64,000 nt of DNA, from the NCBI GenBank assembly GCA_021018995.1, contig CM037585.1, positions 119,992,331 to 120,056,330 on the forward strand, written 5' to 3'. The notes below the pieces were generated by a model. The model did no database searches. It had not been told where the DNA came from and saw only the letters and a program-made list of their open reading frames with translations. Shown piece by piece: positions 1-11,342 of this stretch. The DNA is from Chloranthus sessilifolius. Its lineage: Eukaryota > Streptophyta > Magnoliopsida > Chloranthales > Chloranthaceae. Positions within the stretch are counted from its first letter, which is position 1; each line of letters begins with the position of its first letter. A program made the translations under genes and the position numbers.

Positions 1-145
1 TTAATCGATTTTCAATTCGATTAATCGAAAACCAAAGTCGATTAATCGAAACCCAATTCGATTAATCGAAATCGGGATCCTCTGACTTTTCAACTTCTTG
101 GCCAATTTCGATTAATCGAAACCCAATTTCGATTAATCGAAATTG
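1..145. repeat. Palindrome array in E1 3' LTR (window edge)
   Basis: About six copies of TCGATTAATCGA or near variants are spaced about 20-21 bp apart, with one longer gap. This is the distal part of the array seen in full at 10318-10760 in the other LTR. Confidence 0.9.
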
Positions 146-436
146 CCAGATTTTGCCCCCTTCAGGCTGTTCTTCCAATTCTTTCTCCATTTATTTTCTT
201 TCTTTTTCTAAGCCTTTTTACCCTACATTTTACACCATTCTAACTACGATTAACCTCCCACATCTTATGCATTTAATTCACAAGAAATTTACCTCAATCA
301 AATCTCAATTTGATTAGATCTAGTGGTTGGAAGGGCTAGGGTTCCAGCTTTGGCACTAACGGATCCAAACCGTGTCAAATCCGGCTTTTATCGCTTGAAT
401 CCCCCTTCCAATCAGTTGTAATAACTCCTCTCTTTA

Positions 437-480
<44 letters not shown>

Positions 481-747
481 TTACTCTCCTTCAACAACCA
501 AGATACAGATTTTAGGGTTATTAAACCCTTTTTATCTATCCCCTTCCTTCTGTGTTGAGCACATACACCGCTGTAGGTGTATGCGACCTCACATTCACAT
601 CACACACCACACAATCTCTCAAACCATCACATCTCATCCGTTCATCACACTCTATATCAACCATTGAACTCCCAATTGGTCAAACCTGTGACCAATCGAG
701 CACGGATCCCGAGGTCACTGTTTAATGTAATTTTTTGGGATATTACA
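1..747 (-). repeat. E1 3' LTR, partial
   Basis: This matches 10607-11342 of the 5' LTR. In element sense it begins TGTAATATCC at position 747, directly after the polypurine tract. It contains the end of the TCGATTAATCGA array (1-145) and a CT microsatellite at 441-477 that is about twice as long as the one in the other LTR (about 11056-11072). The rest of the LTR lies beyond the window. Confidence 0.92.
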
Positions 748-760
748 TCCTCCCCACCTT
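748..760 (-). other. E1 polypurine tract
   Basis: The minus strand reads AAGGTGGGGAGGA directly before the LTR start TGTAATATCC. This is the position where plus-strand priming is expected in Ty3/gypsy elements. Confidence 0.85.
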
Positions 761-1090
761 GGAAATTTTCGTCCTCGAAAATAACCCAAAGTGCATCGGT
801 TTCGGTCTTTCCCCCCCCCACACTCGCAGGTGAGGTGGTTGAGTAGACTCAGATGCATTCAGATAGTTATAAATACCAACATAGAATTTAAATTTGACGA
901 ATTGGAACAATTTACACAAAAGTTTTAATTTGCATTTATAATTGAAAATTTTTACAATGCCAAATAAGTTGGCGTACAAGAAGAAATCTACAGGTATATA
1001 ATCAAAATGTAAAAATAAATACAAGACTCAGACAGTCCCCTCGCCAGGCTGGTCGGGTGCTACAGGGGCTGGTGGGTCTGCTGGAGCTGG
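761..1090. other. E1 3' untranslated stretch
   Basis: The stretch between the additional ORF and the polypurine tract is AT-rich at 850-1020. I see no gene in it. Short open frames here on either strand look like chance. Confidence 0.6.
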
Positions 1091-2604
1091 CTATGACGGC
1101 GGTGGTGGAGACCGTGCTGGCTGAGTAGGCGGAGGTAGCGGCGGCTGTGGCTGGAACGTCTCTGTCGGCGGAGCGGATGTAGATGTGGAAGGAGTCGCGT
1201 CAGTAGTGGCAGTGGTGGGATGGAAAATGGGACCTCTGTGGAAGGTGGTCTGTCCCGCAGTCCACTCCTCCTGAGCGAGATAGCGGTGGTAGTCTGTCGG
1301 GTAGATGTAGCGGAGGGTGTGGAACATCAAGAAGTCCATCCTCCGGTTCATCTGCTCGTTGTTGGCCTCCATGCGACCAACACGTCGTCGATGGTAGGAC
1401 CGGATGGAGCGGCGCGTCGGCGGTATGATGAGGTGGGTGTAGCAGGCACGGAGTGAGCGGGTGGTGTCGGAGAGGCCGTAGTATGAGAGGTGGCCCTCTC
1501 CACTGAAGGCTCGGCAGGGTGTGCCCCACCCACGATTGGGTCTTGCTGTGGTGGTGGGGGTGGTGGTGGTGCTACTACTGCTGCTGCTGCTGCTGGAGCG
1601 GGACCCGGAGCCGGTAGGGTCTGCTTCAGCAGGTTGTAGCTAAGGGTCCATGAAGACTTGGAGAACGTCTTCACGCAATCTGTAGCCCTCACCTCGTGAG
1701 GTGAGATAGTGTAGGAGGGATCGTTGGAGTAGCACTCCAACATGCTCGAGATGAGGCAAGCGTAGGGCATCTTCTCCTTGGGCCGGAGGTTGCCCTTCAT
1801 CAGTTTGCCCTTAATGTACCTCATCCCCTCAAGGATGATCATGGTGGCGTCGAACCACCGACCACAGAAGGCCTCGTAGAGTGCGTGTTGCACTCGGTCC
1901 ACGCGCTCAGTATCGTGGCACATAGGGTAGAGGTTGCACTTGATCACCGAATCAAGCATCCACATATAGTGCGGAAGGTCAACCCTCTTTATGGAGGATC
2001 CCGACCCCTTTTTGTCGTTGGTCATGCGGGTCATGACCTCCTCGAATCGAGGGTCCTCCTCAAAGGGTGGGAATAGGGTGGTCTCAGGGGTAAAGTCGAG
2101 GTAGCACTCAAGCACCTCGTGGACGTGGTGACGTGTGATTGTGTAATCTCGACCCTCGATGGTGGTCTTGATCACATCGTCCGTCGGGCCGTCCACAAGC
2201 CCCTAGTAAAACAATCTCACCAATCTAGGGTAATAGGAACTCCGGATTGGTTTGAGAAGGTTGCCGAGACCGGCATTGTTAAGGTAAGTTCGAGCCCATT
2301 GGGTCTCGCCCGGCATATCGGGATTGGTGAAAAGGGTAGGGTCAATGAGGTACTCGACCTCAAAGGTCTTTGCGGCCCACCATTCATTAGGTTGCACCAC
2401 GTTAGTGGGTGGTTGGGGCATGGGGGTGAACTCACGGGAAGACTCGCGCGAAGATGCGCTCGTCGAACCGGAGGTGGTCTCCGATGCCGACGGTGATGGA
2501 GTCCTCACCGGTGATGGGGTAGGTGGTGGTGGCGCGGCGTTCTTACACCGAACCGGTAGCTTAGAGGTTGCCTTCTTCGAAGACAATCGGGTTTTGGGCG
2601 ACAT
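1091..2604 (-). pseudogene. E1 additional ORF (aORF), plant-transposon-protein-like
   Basis: This GC-rich sense reading region lies between pol and the 3' LTR. It starts MSPKTR and has a Pro/Ser-rich N-terminus, then a WWAAKTF block, YYPRLVRLFY, a central LPHYMWMLDSVIKCNLYP block, and PYACLISSMLE. A Pro-rich stretch and a short conserved tail (NEQMNRRMDF) follow. The order and spacing recall the domain annotated as putative plant transposon protein (I believe Pfam PF20167); that assignment is from memory. It is clearly homologous to the aORFs of E2 (WWASKTF, RLWMLDTYIKCALNP, PYARLITKLVE). The copy is broken, with one or two interruptions. Function is unknown. Its place between two palindrome arrays suggests a DNA-binding or regulatory role, which is inference. 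Confidence 0.75.
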
Positions 2605-2844
2605 TTTTGGTGAAATATCAAAATTTAGGGTTTCTCTAACTCAAATTGAAAGGAAAAACACAAATTTAGGGTTTACCGTGGGTTTTGGATGCGATGGCAC
2701 TTGAATCCGATCCGAAAACCAACGGAAATGCAAACCCTAGAGTGCTCGGCTGGTTGGAGAAAGAGGAGAAGAAGAAACGCGCCCAAACGAAAACTCAAAT
2801 GATTTCGAATGGGGAGTGAAATCCCTAATTTTATATATATAAGC

Positions 2845-3625
2845 CCCGACTCGATTAATCAAAATCCGAAGTCGATTAATCGAGATTCAAAACTAGGTTA
2901 AGCCGCGCAAAATCGATTAATCGATTTCCCAAATCGATCAATCGAAAGTCAAAATCGATTAATCGAAAACATTTTGATTAATCGAAATCGCATCCGTTTA
3001 AAATTTTAAGTTTTAGAGCTCACTGGCGCGAGCCAGTCGATTAATCGAAATTTCAAAATTGATTAATCGAAATTCACTTCGATTAATCGAAATCGTGCAG
3101 TCCCTTCCAAAAATTTCAGGATTCTTTAAGTTATTCGATTAGTCGAACTATGGTTCGATTAATCGAAATTTCAAATCGATTAATCGAATCCTACTTCGAT
3201 TAATCGAAATCGTTTCTCTGACTTAGAATTTTCATAGTTCCTTTAAGTCATTCGATTAATCGAATTTCCAATTCGATTAATCGAAATTACAAATCGAGTA
3301 ATCAAAATCTGCTCGATTAATCAAAAATTTCAGTAATTTCCTCTAAATTCTTCTAACATTCCCAGTTTGTTCGATTAATCGAACATGTAGTTCGATTAAT
3401 CGAATTCCCAATTCGATTAATCGAATTTCCAAAATACATTAATCGATCCCAAATCAATTAATCGAAATTATAAATCGATCAATCGAAATTGCATCCTATG
3501 TCTGTCCTAACTTTTATCCAAATTTCCAGTCACCGGCACATGCCAGTCGACTAATCGAACAAAATCGATTAATCGAAATTCCAAATCGATTAATCGATTT
3601 GAAATTCGATTAATCGATTTTGCCT
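2845..3625. repeat. Palindrome array in E1 pol-aORF spacer
   Basis: About 27 copies, including one-base variants, of the self-complementary 12-mer TCGATTAATCGA occur here. Neighbouring copies are usually 20-21 bp apart, and longer gaps are often near multiples of that. Some clusters begin after a short inverted motif such as ACTGGC-gcga-GCCAGT (about 3020-3036). Similar leaders lie near 3530, 10310 and 10595. There is no coding potential. Confidence 0.93.
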
Positions 3626-3829
3626 AATTTCTGCAGATTTTCAATTTCTTTGGTTCTTTGATTACTTTTGGTAGTTTTGACATCAAGTGGCTCTTAGTTC
3701 CATAAAAACACATACACTTGGTCATGTGCATACAAAATCTGTTCGTTAAATCATACTTTGATCAAGACTTCCATTGATTTACAAGTGTTGTGAAAATCCA
3801 CGAACATGCTTGTGGTTTACATTGGATTC

Positions 3830-5569
3830 TCACGTCGTTGGAAACAAGGCTGGATATTGTTCTTTCACATCGGCTTCCCGTTCCCAAGTAGCCTCTTCCT
3901 TTGGATGATTGTTCCACCGAACAAGCACTAAGGGAATCACCTTAGTGCGCAGTACTTGTTCCTTTCGATCCAAGATTTCCACTGGCTCCTCTATCATGCT
4001 CATGTCCTCACACATCTCCATAGGTTGTTTCCCTAACACATGAGATGGATCGTTCACATACTTTCTGAGCATCGATATGTGGAAAACGTTATGTACCCAA
4101 TCAAATAGCGGTGGTAAGCCAATGCGATACGCAACTTCACCTACACGTCCCAAAATTTCAAATGGTCCAACATAACGTGGGCTTAACTTCCCTCTCTTGC
4201 CAAATCTCATTACGCCTTTCATAGGTGACACTTTCAGAAACACGTGCTCACCCACTTTATAGTTGACACTAGTCCACTTCATGTCGGCGTAACTTTTCTG
4301 TTTACTCTGTGCTGACTTCAGCTTTTCTCTGATTATTCGAACGACGGTGGTGTTGTCTTCAAGTAGTTTTGGCCCTAAAATAAATTTCTCACCTGTTTCT
4401 TCCCAATTGAGGGGTGATTTGCATCATCGTCCATACAGAGCTTCATACGGTGCCATGCCAATGCTCGTTTGGAAACTGTTGTTGTATGCGAATTTGAGCA
4501 ACGGTAGATACTCATCCCAGTATCCTTGAATATCTAGCATGCACACTCTGAGCATGTCTTCTATCACTTAGTTCACTCGCTCTGTCTGCCCATCAGTTTG
4601 AGGATGGAAAGTTGAACTAAAGTCTAGTCGTGTTCCCATTCCTTCTTGAAATTTCTTCCAAAACTTGGACGTATATAGTGGATCACGATCTGAAACTATG
4701 CTGCTTGGAATCCCATGTAACCTTACGATCTCCTTCATGTATAAGTCTGCCAGTCTTCCTGCCGTATACATAGTATTGTACGGCAAAAAGTGTGCTGATT
4801 TGGTCAATCGGTCTATGATGACCCAAATGGCATTTTGTCTCTTGGCAGTACGGGGCAATCCAACAATGAAATCCATCGAGATCGATTCCCATTTCCATTC
4901 TGGGATTGGTAAAGGCTGTAATAGTCCAACAGGATGTCTATGATCAATCTTCACTTGCTGACAAGTCAAACACCGTGACACGTATTCGGCCACGTCTTGC
5001 TTCAGACCTTTCCACCAGTAGTTCTTTTTCAAGTCTTGGTACATTTTGGTGCTACCAGGGTGGATAGCATAATTTGACTTATGGGCTTCATCAAGAATGG
5101 TTCGTCTTAGATCGGCATTGTTCGGAATACAGAGACGGCCCTTAAACAATAAAGAACCATCTTCTTTAACTGAGAAGTCCAACCTGATGCCTTCACTCAC
5201 ATCTTGATGAATCTTTGTTAATGCCGAATCTTTCATCTGTAGATCGTGGATATGCTCAAATATCACTGGCTTCACCGATATGTTAGCCAAAAAGGATCCG
5301 ATAGCTTTTAACTCAATGTTCGCATCGTAGAGTGCCAGGTCTTCCAATAATTTCCATCGGTGCATACCCAAAATCAAACAAGCTAACTGAGCTGAACCCT
5401 TCCGACTCAATGCATCGGCTACTACATTCACCTTGCCTGGATGGTATTGTACGGAGCAATCGTAATCCTTGAGAAACTCCATCCATCTGCGCTGTCTCAT
5501 GTTGAGCTCTTTCTGTGTAAACAGGTATCGGAGGCTCTTATGATCGGTGAAAATTTCAAGTCTCCACAT
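3830..5569 (-). pseudogene. E1 integrase with chromodomain-like tail
   Basis: This is the distal pol region of E1, which in the family inserts the cDNA into chromatin. Visible parts are the end of RNase H with DALSRKGS near 5400, the HHCC zinc-binding region ([11 protein letters not shown] ... CLTCQQVK), and the catalytic core around MDFIVGLP and [12 protein letters not shown] followed by [12 protein letters not shown]. The tail has MRFGKRGKLSPRYVGPFEI, and the chromodomain-like end is PLVLVRWNNHPKEEATWE. Chromoviruses use this end to target chromatin marks. The order fits Tekay/Del. The region is broken. Confidence 0.9.
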
Positions 5570-6946
5570 ACAAGTAATGTCTCCAGATCTTTAGTGCAAA
5601 GATAACTGCTGCTACTTCCAAGTCATGAGTCAGATAATTTTTCTCTTGTTCTTTCAGCTGTCTTGATCCGTAAGCTATCACCTTCTTATGTTGGTTGAGT
5701 ACACAACCTAGGCCATTGTATGACGCGTCGTTGTATACGGCGTATCCTCCACTGCCCGAAGGAATAGCTAGCACGGTGCTGAAGTGAGTCTTGTCTTGAG
5801 TTCTTGAAAACTCTTCTCGCATGCCTCACTCCACTCAAATCTTGAATCCTTTCGTGTCAGCTTTGTGAGAGGTCCCGATATCTTTGAAAACCCCTCGACG
5901 AAATGTCGATAATAGCCTGCTAAGCCCAGAAAACTTCGGACATCGGTCACTGTCTTTGGTTGCTCCCATTTAACCACTGCTTCTATCTTTGCTGGATCTA
6001 TAGTGACACCATGCTTTGAGACGACATATCCCAAAAAGCTAACCTCTTCCAACCAAAACTCACATTTGCTGAGTTTGGCATACAATTGATGTTCACGTAG
6101 CGTCTGTAGGGAAATCCTCAAGTGTTCTTCGTATTCCGTCTTGGATTTGGAGTATATCAATATATCGTCAACGAACACTACGACGCAGGAATCCAAGTGT
6201 GGTTTAAACACTCGGTTCATCAGATCCATAAACGAAGTCGGAGCATTTGTCAACCCAAATGGCATCACAAGGAATTCATAATGTCCATACCGTGTCCTGA
6301 AAGCTGTCTTCTGGATGTCCTCTGCCTTGACTCGCAACTGATGGTATCCAGATCTCAGATCGATCTTGGAAAAATACCTTGCTCCTTGCAGTTGATCGAA
6401 CAAATCGTCAATTCTAGGCAAAGGGTAGCGGTTCTTCACAGTGAGTTTATTTAATTGTCGATAGTCAATGCATAGCCGCATTGGCCCATCTTTCTTCTTG
6501 ACAAACAAGACCGGTGCTCCCCATGGAGACACACTCGGTCTGACAAACCCCTTGTCCATAAGCTCTTGCAGTTGTTCCTTCAACTCCTTTAACTCAGCAG
6601 GAGCCATTCGATATGGCGCTTTTGAAATAGGCTCCGTTCCTGGTGCTAAGTCGAGGGCGAATTCTACTTCTCTCTCTGGAGGTAATCCAGGCAATTCTTC
6701 TGGAAACACGTCGGCGAAGTCTCGCACAACTGCTATCTCAGAAATGACATTCTTTTCTTCCTTGTCCTCCTTTAAGAAAGCCAAGTATCCACTGCAACCC
6801 TTTCTGATCATTTTCTCGGTCCTTACTGCTGAGATCAGTGGCACAGATGACGACCTCACTCCTTGAAACCGAAATGCTCTTCTTGTGTTGGGTCTGAAAA
6901 TGACTACCTTATTCTTGCAATCAACGGTTGCATAGTGTTGCACCAA
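5556..6946 (-). pseudogene. E1 reverse transcriptase and RNase H
   Basis: RT signatures are present: [33 protein letters not shown], the palm motif [11 protein letters not shown], and [10 protein letters not shown] in the thumb and connection. RNase H follows, with [15 protein letters not shown], the TYD-like [13 protein letters not shown] block and ITDHKSL-type residues. The RT catalytic aspartates (VDD) are visible. In the family this copies element RNA to cDNA inside the virus-like particle. The region is broken, with a few interruptions. Confidence 0.92.
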
Positions 6947-7282
6947 CTAGTCCATGCCAAGGATCACATCAAACCCTTGCATGTCTAACAGTATCAACTT
7001 CGCTTCCAATTCATGCACCTCTAGGTCTCGAACTGCTACAATGATGGATTTGCAAGCTAACTCCGTGTCCACTAACTCTCCAGTTGGAATAGACACAGAT
7101 AGGACGAAGTCCAACGCCTCTGGGACAATCTTCATCTTCTTGGCGAAACGTAGAGTGACGAATGAGTGGATAGACCCTGGGTCTATCAACACTCTAGCGT
7201 CATATCCAACGAAGCATCCTTTTTCATATATAGTTAAAGTACCTATAGTATACATACATACATACAATAATTTACACATCAA
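6947..7282 (-). pseudogene. E1 aspartic protease region
   Basis: The stretch ARVLIDPGSIHSFVTLRFAK holds the retropepsin-like active-site region in the DPGS form common in this lineage, followed by QGFDVILGMD. In the family it processes Gag-Pol. It lies between the intron-like spacer and RT in the expected order. Confidence 0.85.
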
Positions 7283-7390
7283 TTTACACCCCTAATTCAC
7301 ATATAATTTTAGTATTGAGAAAAAGAATCTATACAATTCCTAATGCATGCACCTTCTCTATCTAAAATTTTAATGAAATAGGAATTTTCT
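7283..7390 (-). other. Intron-like AT-rich spacer at the E1 gag-protease junction
   Basis: This AT-rich stretch separates the end of gag from protease and, on the minus strand, has GT- and AG-type borders near its edges. E2 has a similar stretch at the same place. Spliced introns near this junction are known in Ogre elements of the Tat branch. Whether this lineage splices is not shown. Confidence 0.45.
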
Positions 7391-8783
7391 TTAATTTAAA
7401 AGAGTCTCACCTTGGATGACGTCATGCACGTTCCTCGCTGAGCGGATCGCAGCTCTCCCCTGAACGATCGGCTTCCTTGCTTGAATGGGTCGTGGTGCTG
7501 CAACTGAAACCGTCTTTCTTTTATCCGTCTCGGGGCAATCCTTGATCAAGTGGCCCACCTTGCCACACCGGAAACAACCCCTAGTCCCCGCTCTGCAATC
7601 CACTATTCTATGAGGCTTGCCACACTTTGCGCAAGTCTCCCGAGGTGCGGAAGGAACAGTACGAGAACCCTGTGTGATAGTGGCGCCAGTAGACATGGCA
7701 GGGCCCTCATATCGCAAAGGTCTCCCCGACACAAGTAATGGAAACCTCTGTTGGTGTTGTTACTGCGCCGGCCTTCCAAAACCTCCCTGAAATTGTGGTC
7801 TCTGATTTTGGGCCACGAACCTCGGCTTTTTGTTCACTGGTTCATAGGTCCCCGTCCTTCCTTGTTCATTTCCTCCTCTCTGCTGCTCCCTCTGTCTATA
7901 TCTATTCGTATTCTCTTCTTCTACAACCAACGCCTTACTCATGACCTCTTCATAGGTCCTTAACTGAAATGGAGCTACGCCTCCCCTAACCTCAGGCTTC
8001 AAACCTTGCTGAAACCTCTTGGATTTCATCACGTCGGTAGCGACGTAATCCGGAGCTAAATGGGCAAGTCGTAGAAAATCCACCCCATATTCTCTCACTG
8101 TCATTCTCCCTTGCACTAACTGTAGAAATTGTATCTCAAGCTGGTTCCTCACCACTTCCGAAAAATATTGTTTGTTGAACTCCTCAACAAACTCCTCCCA
8201 CGTCCAAGGCAACTCTGGGGTCTCCTGAGCCCTAGTCCGTATCACGGACTTCCACCAAGGCCCAGCCTCCCCATCCAACATATAAGCTGCCCATCTCACA
8301 CTCTCATCTTCTGTGTATGTTAGCACGTTAAAGACTTTCTCCATCTCCATAAGCCAGTTCTCAGCGGCCATGGTGTCTGCCTGCCTAGAAAATGAAGGAG
8401 GTCTCATCCTCCTAAACTCTGTAAAGGATGAGGGCACAGTGCAAGAGTCCCTGGTGTGGTGTAGGTTCTCTTGATGCATGAGCTGCAAAGGATGCAGCTT
8501 GTTGTGCCATGGCAGTTGCCATAGTCTCTATAGTGTGCATCATCCTTTGTCGCTCCTCTCTATCTTCCTGTCTTTCTCTCACCCTCTCCTGTTCTCTTAG
8601 ATCTTGATCTTGACGATCTCGATCCTCTTCATCATGCTGTCTACTACTACTGCCCCCTGGGGCCTCAGTACCTCCTAAAGGCACCCTATTAGTAGGAGAG
8701 ATGTAATCATCTCCACTACGTAGACTCCTCTGTTGGCCTCCCCTTGGTCGGCCTCTTCCTCTAGACGACATTTGCGACTGCAT
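7391..8783 (-). pseudogene. E1 gag with CCHC zinc knuckle
   Basis: The region starts MQSQMSSRGRGRPRGG and has an Arg/Glu-rich segment. The retrotransposon gag core follows, with RRMRPPSFSRQADTMAAENW, MLDGEAGPWWKSV and PWTWEEFVEEFNKQYF. A basic linker leads to paired Cys motifs CAKCGKPH and CFRCGKVGHLIKDC, the latter a CCHC knuckle that binds element RNA. In the family it forms the virus-like particle. The region is broken, with a couple of interruptions. Confidence 0.9.
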
Positions 8784-8860
8784 TTGAAACTAAAGTTTCG
8801 TTAGTAGAAGCCCCTATGTTCTGACCAAAAAGAACGATTGTCAGAATTTCTAAAAGAAAT

Positions 8861-8872
8861 GCTTTGATACCA
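8861..8872 (-). other. E1 primer binding site (initiator tRNA-Met type)
   Basis: The minus strand reads TGGTATCAAAGC two bases after the 5' LTR end GGCTATCACA. This closely resembles the 3' end complement of plant initiator tRNA-Met (TGGTATCAGAGC), the usual primer for this lineage. Confidence 0.88.
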
Positions 8873-9353
8873 ACTGTGATAGCCCGGATTTTGATACCTC
8901 GAAACCTGTGCCATCAGCACGATCATCTTGACCGTGCCCCTTAGCTAAGCAAGGAACATTGGCATATCAAGTACAAAATGAAATAGTAAATAAAACTGCG
9001 AAATTTGAATCTATATAAAAGCATTTCTCAAAAGACAGTTCTCCCCTCATGCCTCTACATGAATGGAGAACCGATCCGAACCATCGATGATAGCAAATCA
9101 TCACGGATGGTTCGCCCCAAAGGAATAATCCCAATTTATACATGTACATTGTTTAGCCAAAACAAGGCTTGACATACCAAACCGTACAAATCTCTATCCA
9201 AAAGCCCTCAAAGCGGCACAACGGAGTCCTCTAGAAGAAGTCCTCAGGAGGTGGCTCCAACTCTTCACCAGCCGCAAGGTCCGACTCACCGGGGTCAGCG
9301 TCTCCTGAAGCCTTGGCAGCTTCTAGTAGTGGACCTGCGACGTATAGTCTATA

Positions 9354-9380
9354 GGGTGAGCTACATCCTAGCTCAATAGG
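9354..9380 (-). promoter_or_regulatory. Conserved LTR stem-loop shared by E1 and E2
   Basis: In element sense the block contains GAGCTA-ggatg-TAGCTC, a 6-bp stem with a 5-nt loop. It is virtually identical in the LTRs of E1 and E2, which are otherwise largely different in sequence. A related AACTTAAG ... TATATAGCA block also occurs in both. Conservation suggests a role in LTR function such as RNA structure. The role itself is inference. Confidence 0.55.
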
Positions 9381-10317
9381 GAACAAAACACAGTTGAACA
9401 TATAAATTATTACTCACATATATTCCATGATATGCCATGCATGATGTGTCTATGCAGTTACTGATGAAAACAGTTAAAAAGCATCACATTTTACTGGTAG
9501 TTTACTCATGTCTTTTATTTGTTCATGAATGATGCTGAAAAGGCCTAAAGCAAAACTTAAACTTTCAACTTAAGTAATCCCCGAGCAATATAGCATCGAG
9601 CCCCGATGAGATACCCATCGTCGTCATCTATATAGACACTTTTAACGTATTCTCTGGGAATACAAATAGTACCCAAGCCCCTTTCCCCTGGGGTATGCTT
9701 ACTGTGTACGGATAAGCCTCCGCACTGGCCTACAGTTTCGCCACCGTAACGGTCACGGATATCCTGCCGTGTCAGTCGTGGATATCCCGCCACGTCGGTG
9801 GGGTACCCTATCAAACCTCAAATAACAAAAGTATCAGATGCTTTACATATAGTTATTCACCGTGTAAATGTGCTATCTTATATCAGTTAAGCCCTATCAA
9901 ATATGATTCAATCGTGGATGCATCCCTGGGATGTATCCATTCACTTGTATCACACCTGATGCTCTTATCTCTTTACTTCTTCATCCCCTGAGGATGGCTC
10001 ATTGTGATTACTTTTATTAATGTCACACACACACACTTTTCCCAACTCTTTAAGCAATAAAACATTTTGAATTTCAAATCCATATCACTACATACATACT
10101 CTTGTAAAATAAGGTACATGTTCAAGGAGTTCCCTACCTCAAGTCTTCGTTTGATCAATGCATCAAGGTCCCACGTGGCTCCTTGTGCACTTGCTCACAC
10201 GTACCACCTATGGTACCACATAACATGTGAAACACATCACTAAGGATGCAATAAAGGAGGTCCAAGACCCCCCAAGAATCTCAAAGTCAAACTCAGAAGT
10301 CAACATAAACTGGCCCA

Positions 10318-10760
10318 GTCGATTAATTGATTTCCAAAATCGATTAATCGAAAGTCAATATCGATTAATCGATTCTCAAATCGATTAATTGAGATTCCCA
10401 TTCGATTAATCGAAACCCAATTCGATTAATCGACATTCTCTGCTCTATTAAGTCGATTCTCAATTCGAGTAATCGAGTTTCTAAAATCGATTAATCAATC
10501 CCAAATCGATTAATCAAAATTACAAATCGATTAATCGAATTTTCATTTCTATTAGTCGATTTCATCAATCCCATTTCTCTTCTTCACTGGAGTCCACTGT
10601 AGGCTCCCAGTCGATTAATCGATTTTCAATTCGATTAATCGAAAACCAAAGTCGATTAATCGAAATCGGGGTCCTCTGACTTTTCAACTTCTTGGCCAAT
10701 TTCGATTAATCGAAACCCAATTTTGATTAATCGAAACCCAATTTCGATTAATCGAAATTG
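10318..10760. repeat. Palindrome array in E1 5' LTR
   Basis: About 17 copies of TCGATTAATCGA or close variants occur, mostly 20-21 bp apart, in clusters that follow short CAGTC leaders. This array is equivalent to the one at the window start. Confidence 0.92.
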
Positions 10761-11342
10761 CCAGATTTTGCCCCCTTCAGGCTGTTCTTCCAATTCTTTC
10801 TCCATTTATTTTCTTTCTTTTTCTAAGCCTTTTTACCCTACATTTTACAACATTCTAACTACAATTAACCTCCCACATCTTATGCATTTAATTCACAAGA
10901 AATTTACCTCAATCAAATCTCAATTTGATTAGATCTAGTGGTTGGAAGGGCTAGGGTTCCAGCTTTGGCTCTAACGGATCCAAACCGTGTCGAATCCGGC
11001 TTTTATCGCTTGAATCCGCCTTCTAATCAGTTGCAATAACTCCTCTCATTACTTTTCTCTCTCTCTCTCTCTTCTTTACTCTCCTTCAACAACCAAGATA
11101 CAGATTTTAGGGTTATTAAACCTTTTTTATCTATCCCCTTCCTTGTGTGTTGAGCACATACACCGCTGTAGGTGTATGCGACCTCACATTCACATCACAC
11201 ACCACACAATCTCTCAGGCCATCACATCTCATCCGTTCATCACAATCTATGTCAACCATTGAACTCCCAATTGGTCAAACCTGCGACCAATCGGGCACGG
11301 ATCCCGAGGTCACTGTTTAACGTGATTTTTCGGGATATTACA

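Larger units (their letters stand above)
1..11342 (-). mobile_element. E1: Tekay/Del-like Ty3/gypsy LTR retrotransposon
   Basis: Read right to left, this is a 5' LTR, primer binding site, gag, protease, RT-RNase H, integrase with chromodomain, palindrome-rich spacer, additional ORF, polypurine tract and 3' LTR. The 3' LTR runs off the left edge. The integrase tail and the C-terminal chromodomain-like block match the Tekay/Del branch of chromoviruses as I know it. The LTRs are about 2.47 kb. The overlapping LTR parts are very similar apart from one palindrome unit and the length of a CT microsatellite, so the insertion looks fairly young. The coding part is broken, with roughly half a dozen interruptions. 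Only the right flank is visible, so the target duplication cannot be checked. Confidence 0.93.
8875..11342 (-). repeat. E1 5' LTR, complete
   Basis: The LTR is about 2468 bp, runs 5'-TGTAATATCC ... GGCTATCACA-3' on the minus strand, and ends TG...CA. It contains the conserved stem-loop at 9354-9380, the palindrome array at 10318-10760 and a short CT microsatellite near 11056. The right border is set by homology with the partial 3' LTR, which also ends at TATTACA. Confidence 0.92.

Noticed and set aside
1220-1456. Plus-strand frames opposite the aORF and pol (for example 1220-1456, 6122-6454, 20407-20946)
   Set aside because: They are shadows of minus-strand coding. No domains, and they recur only where the element recurs.
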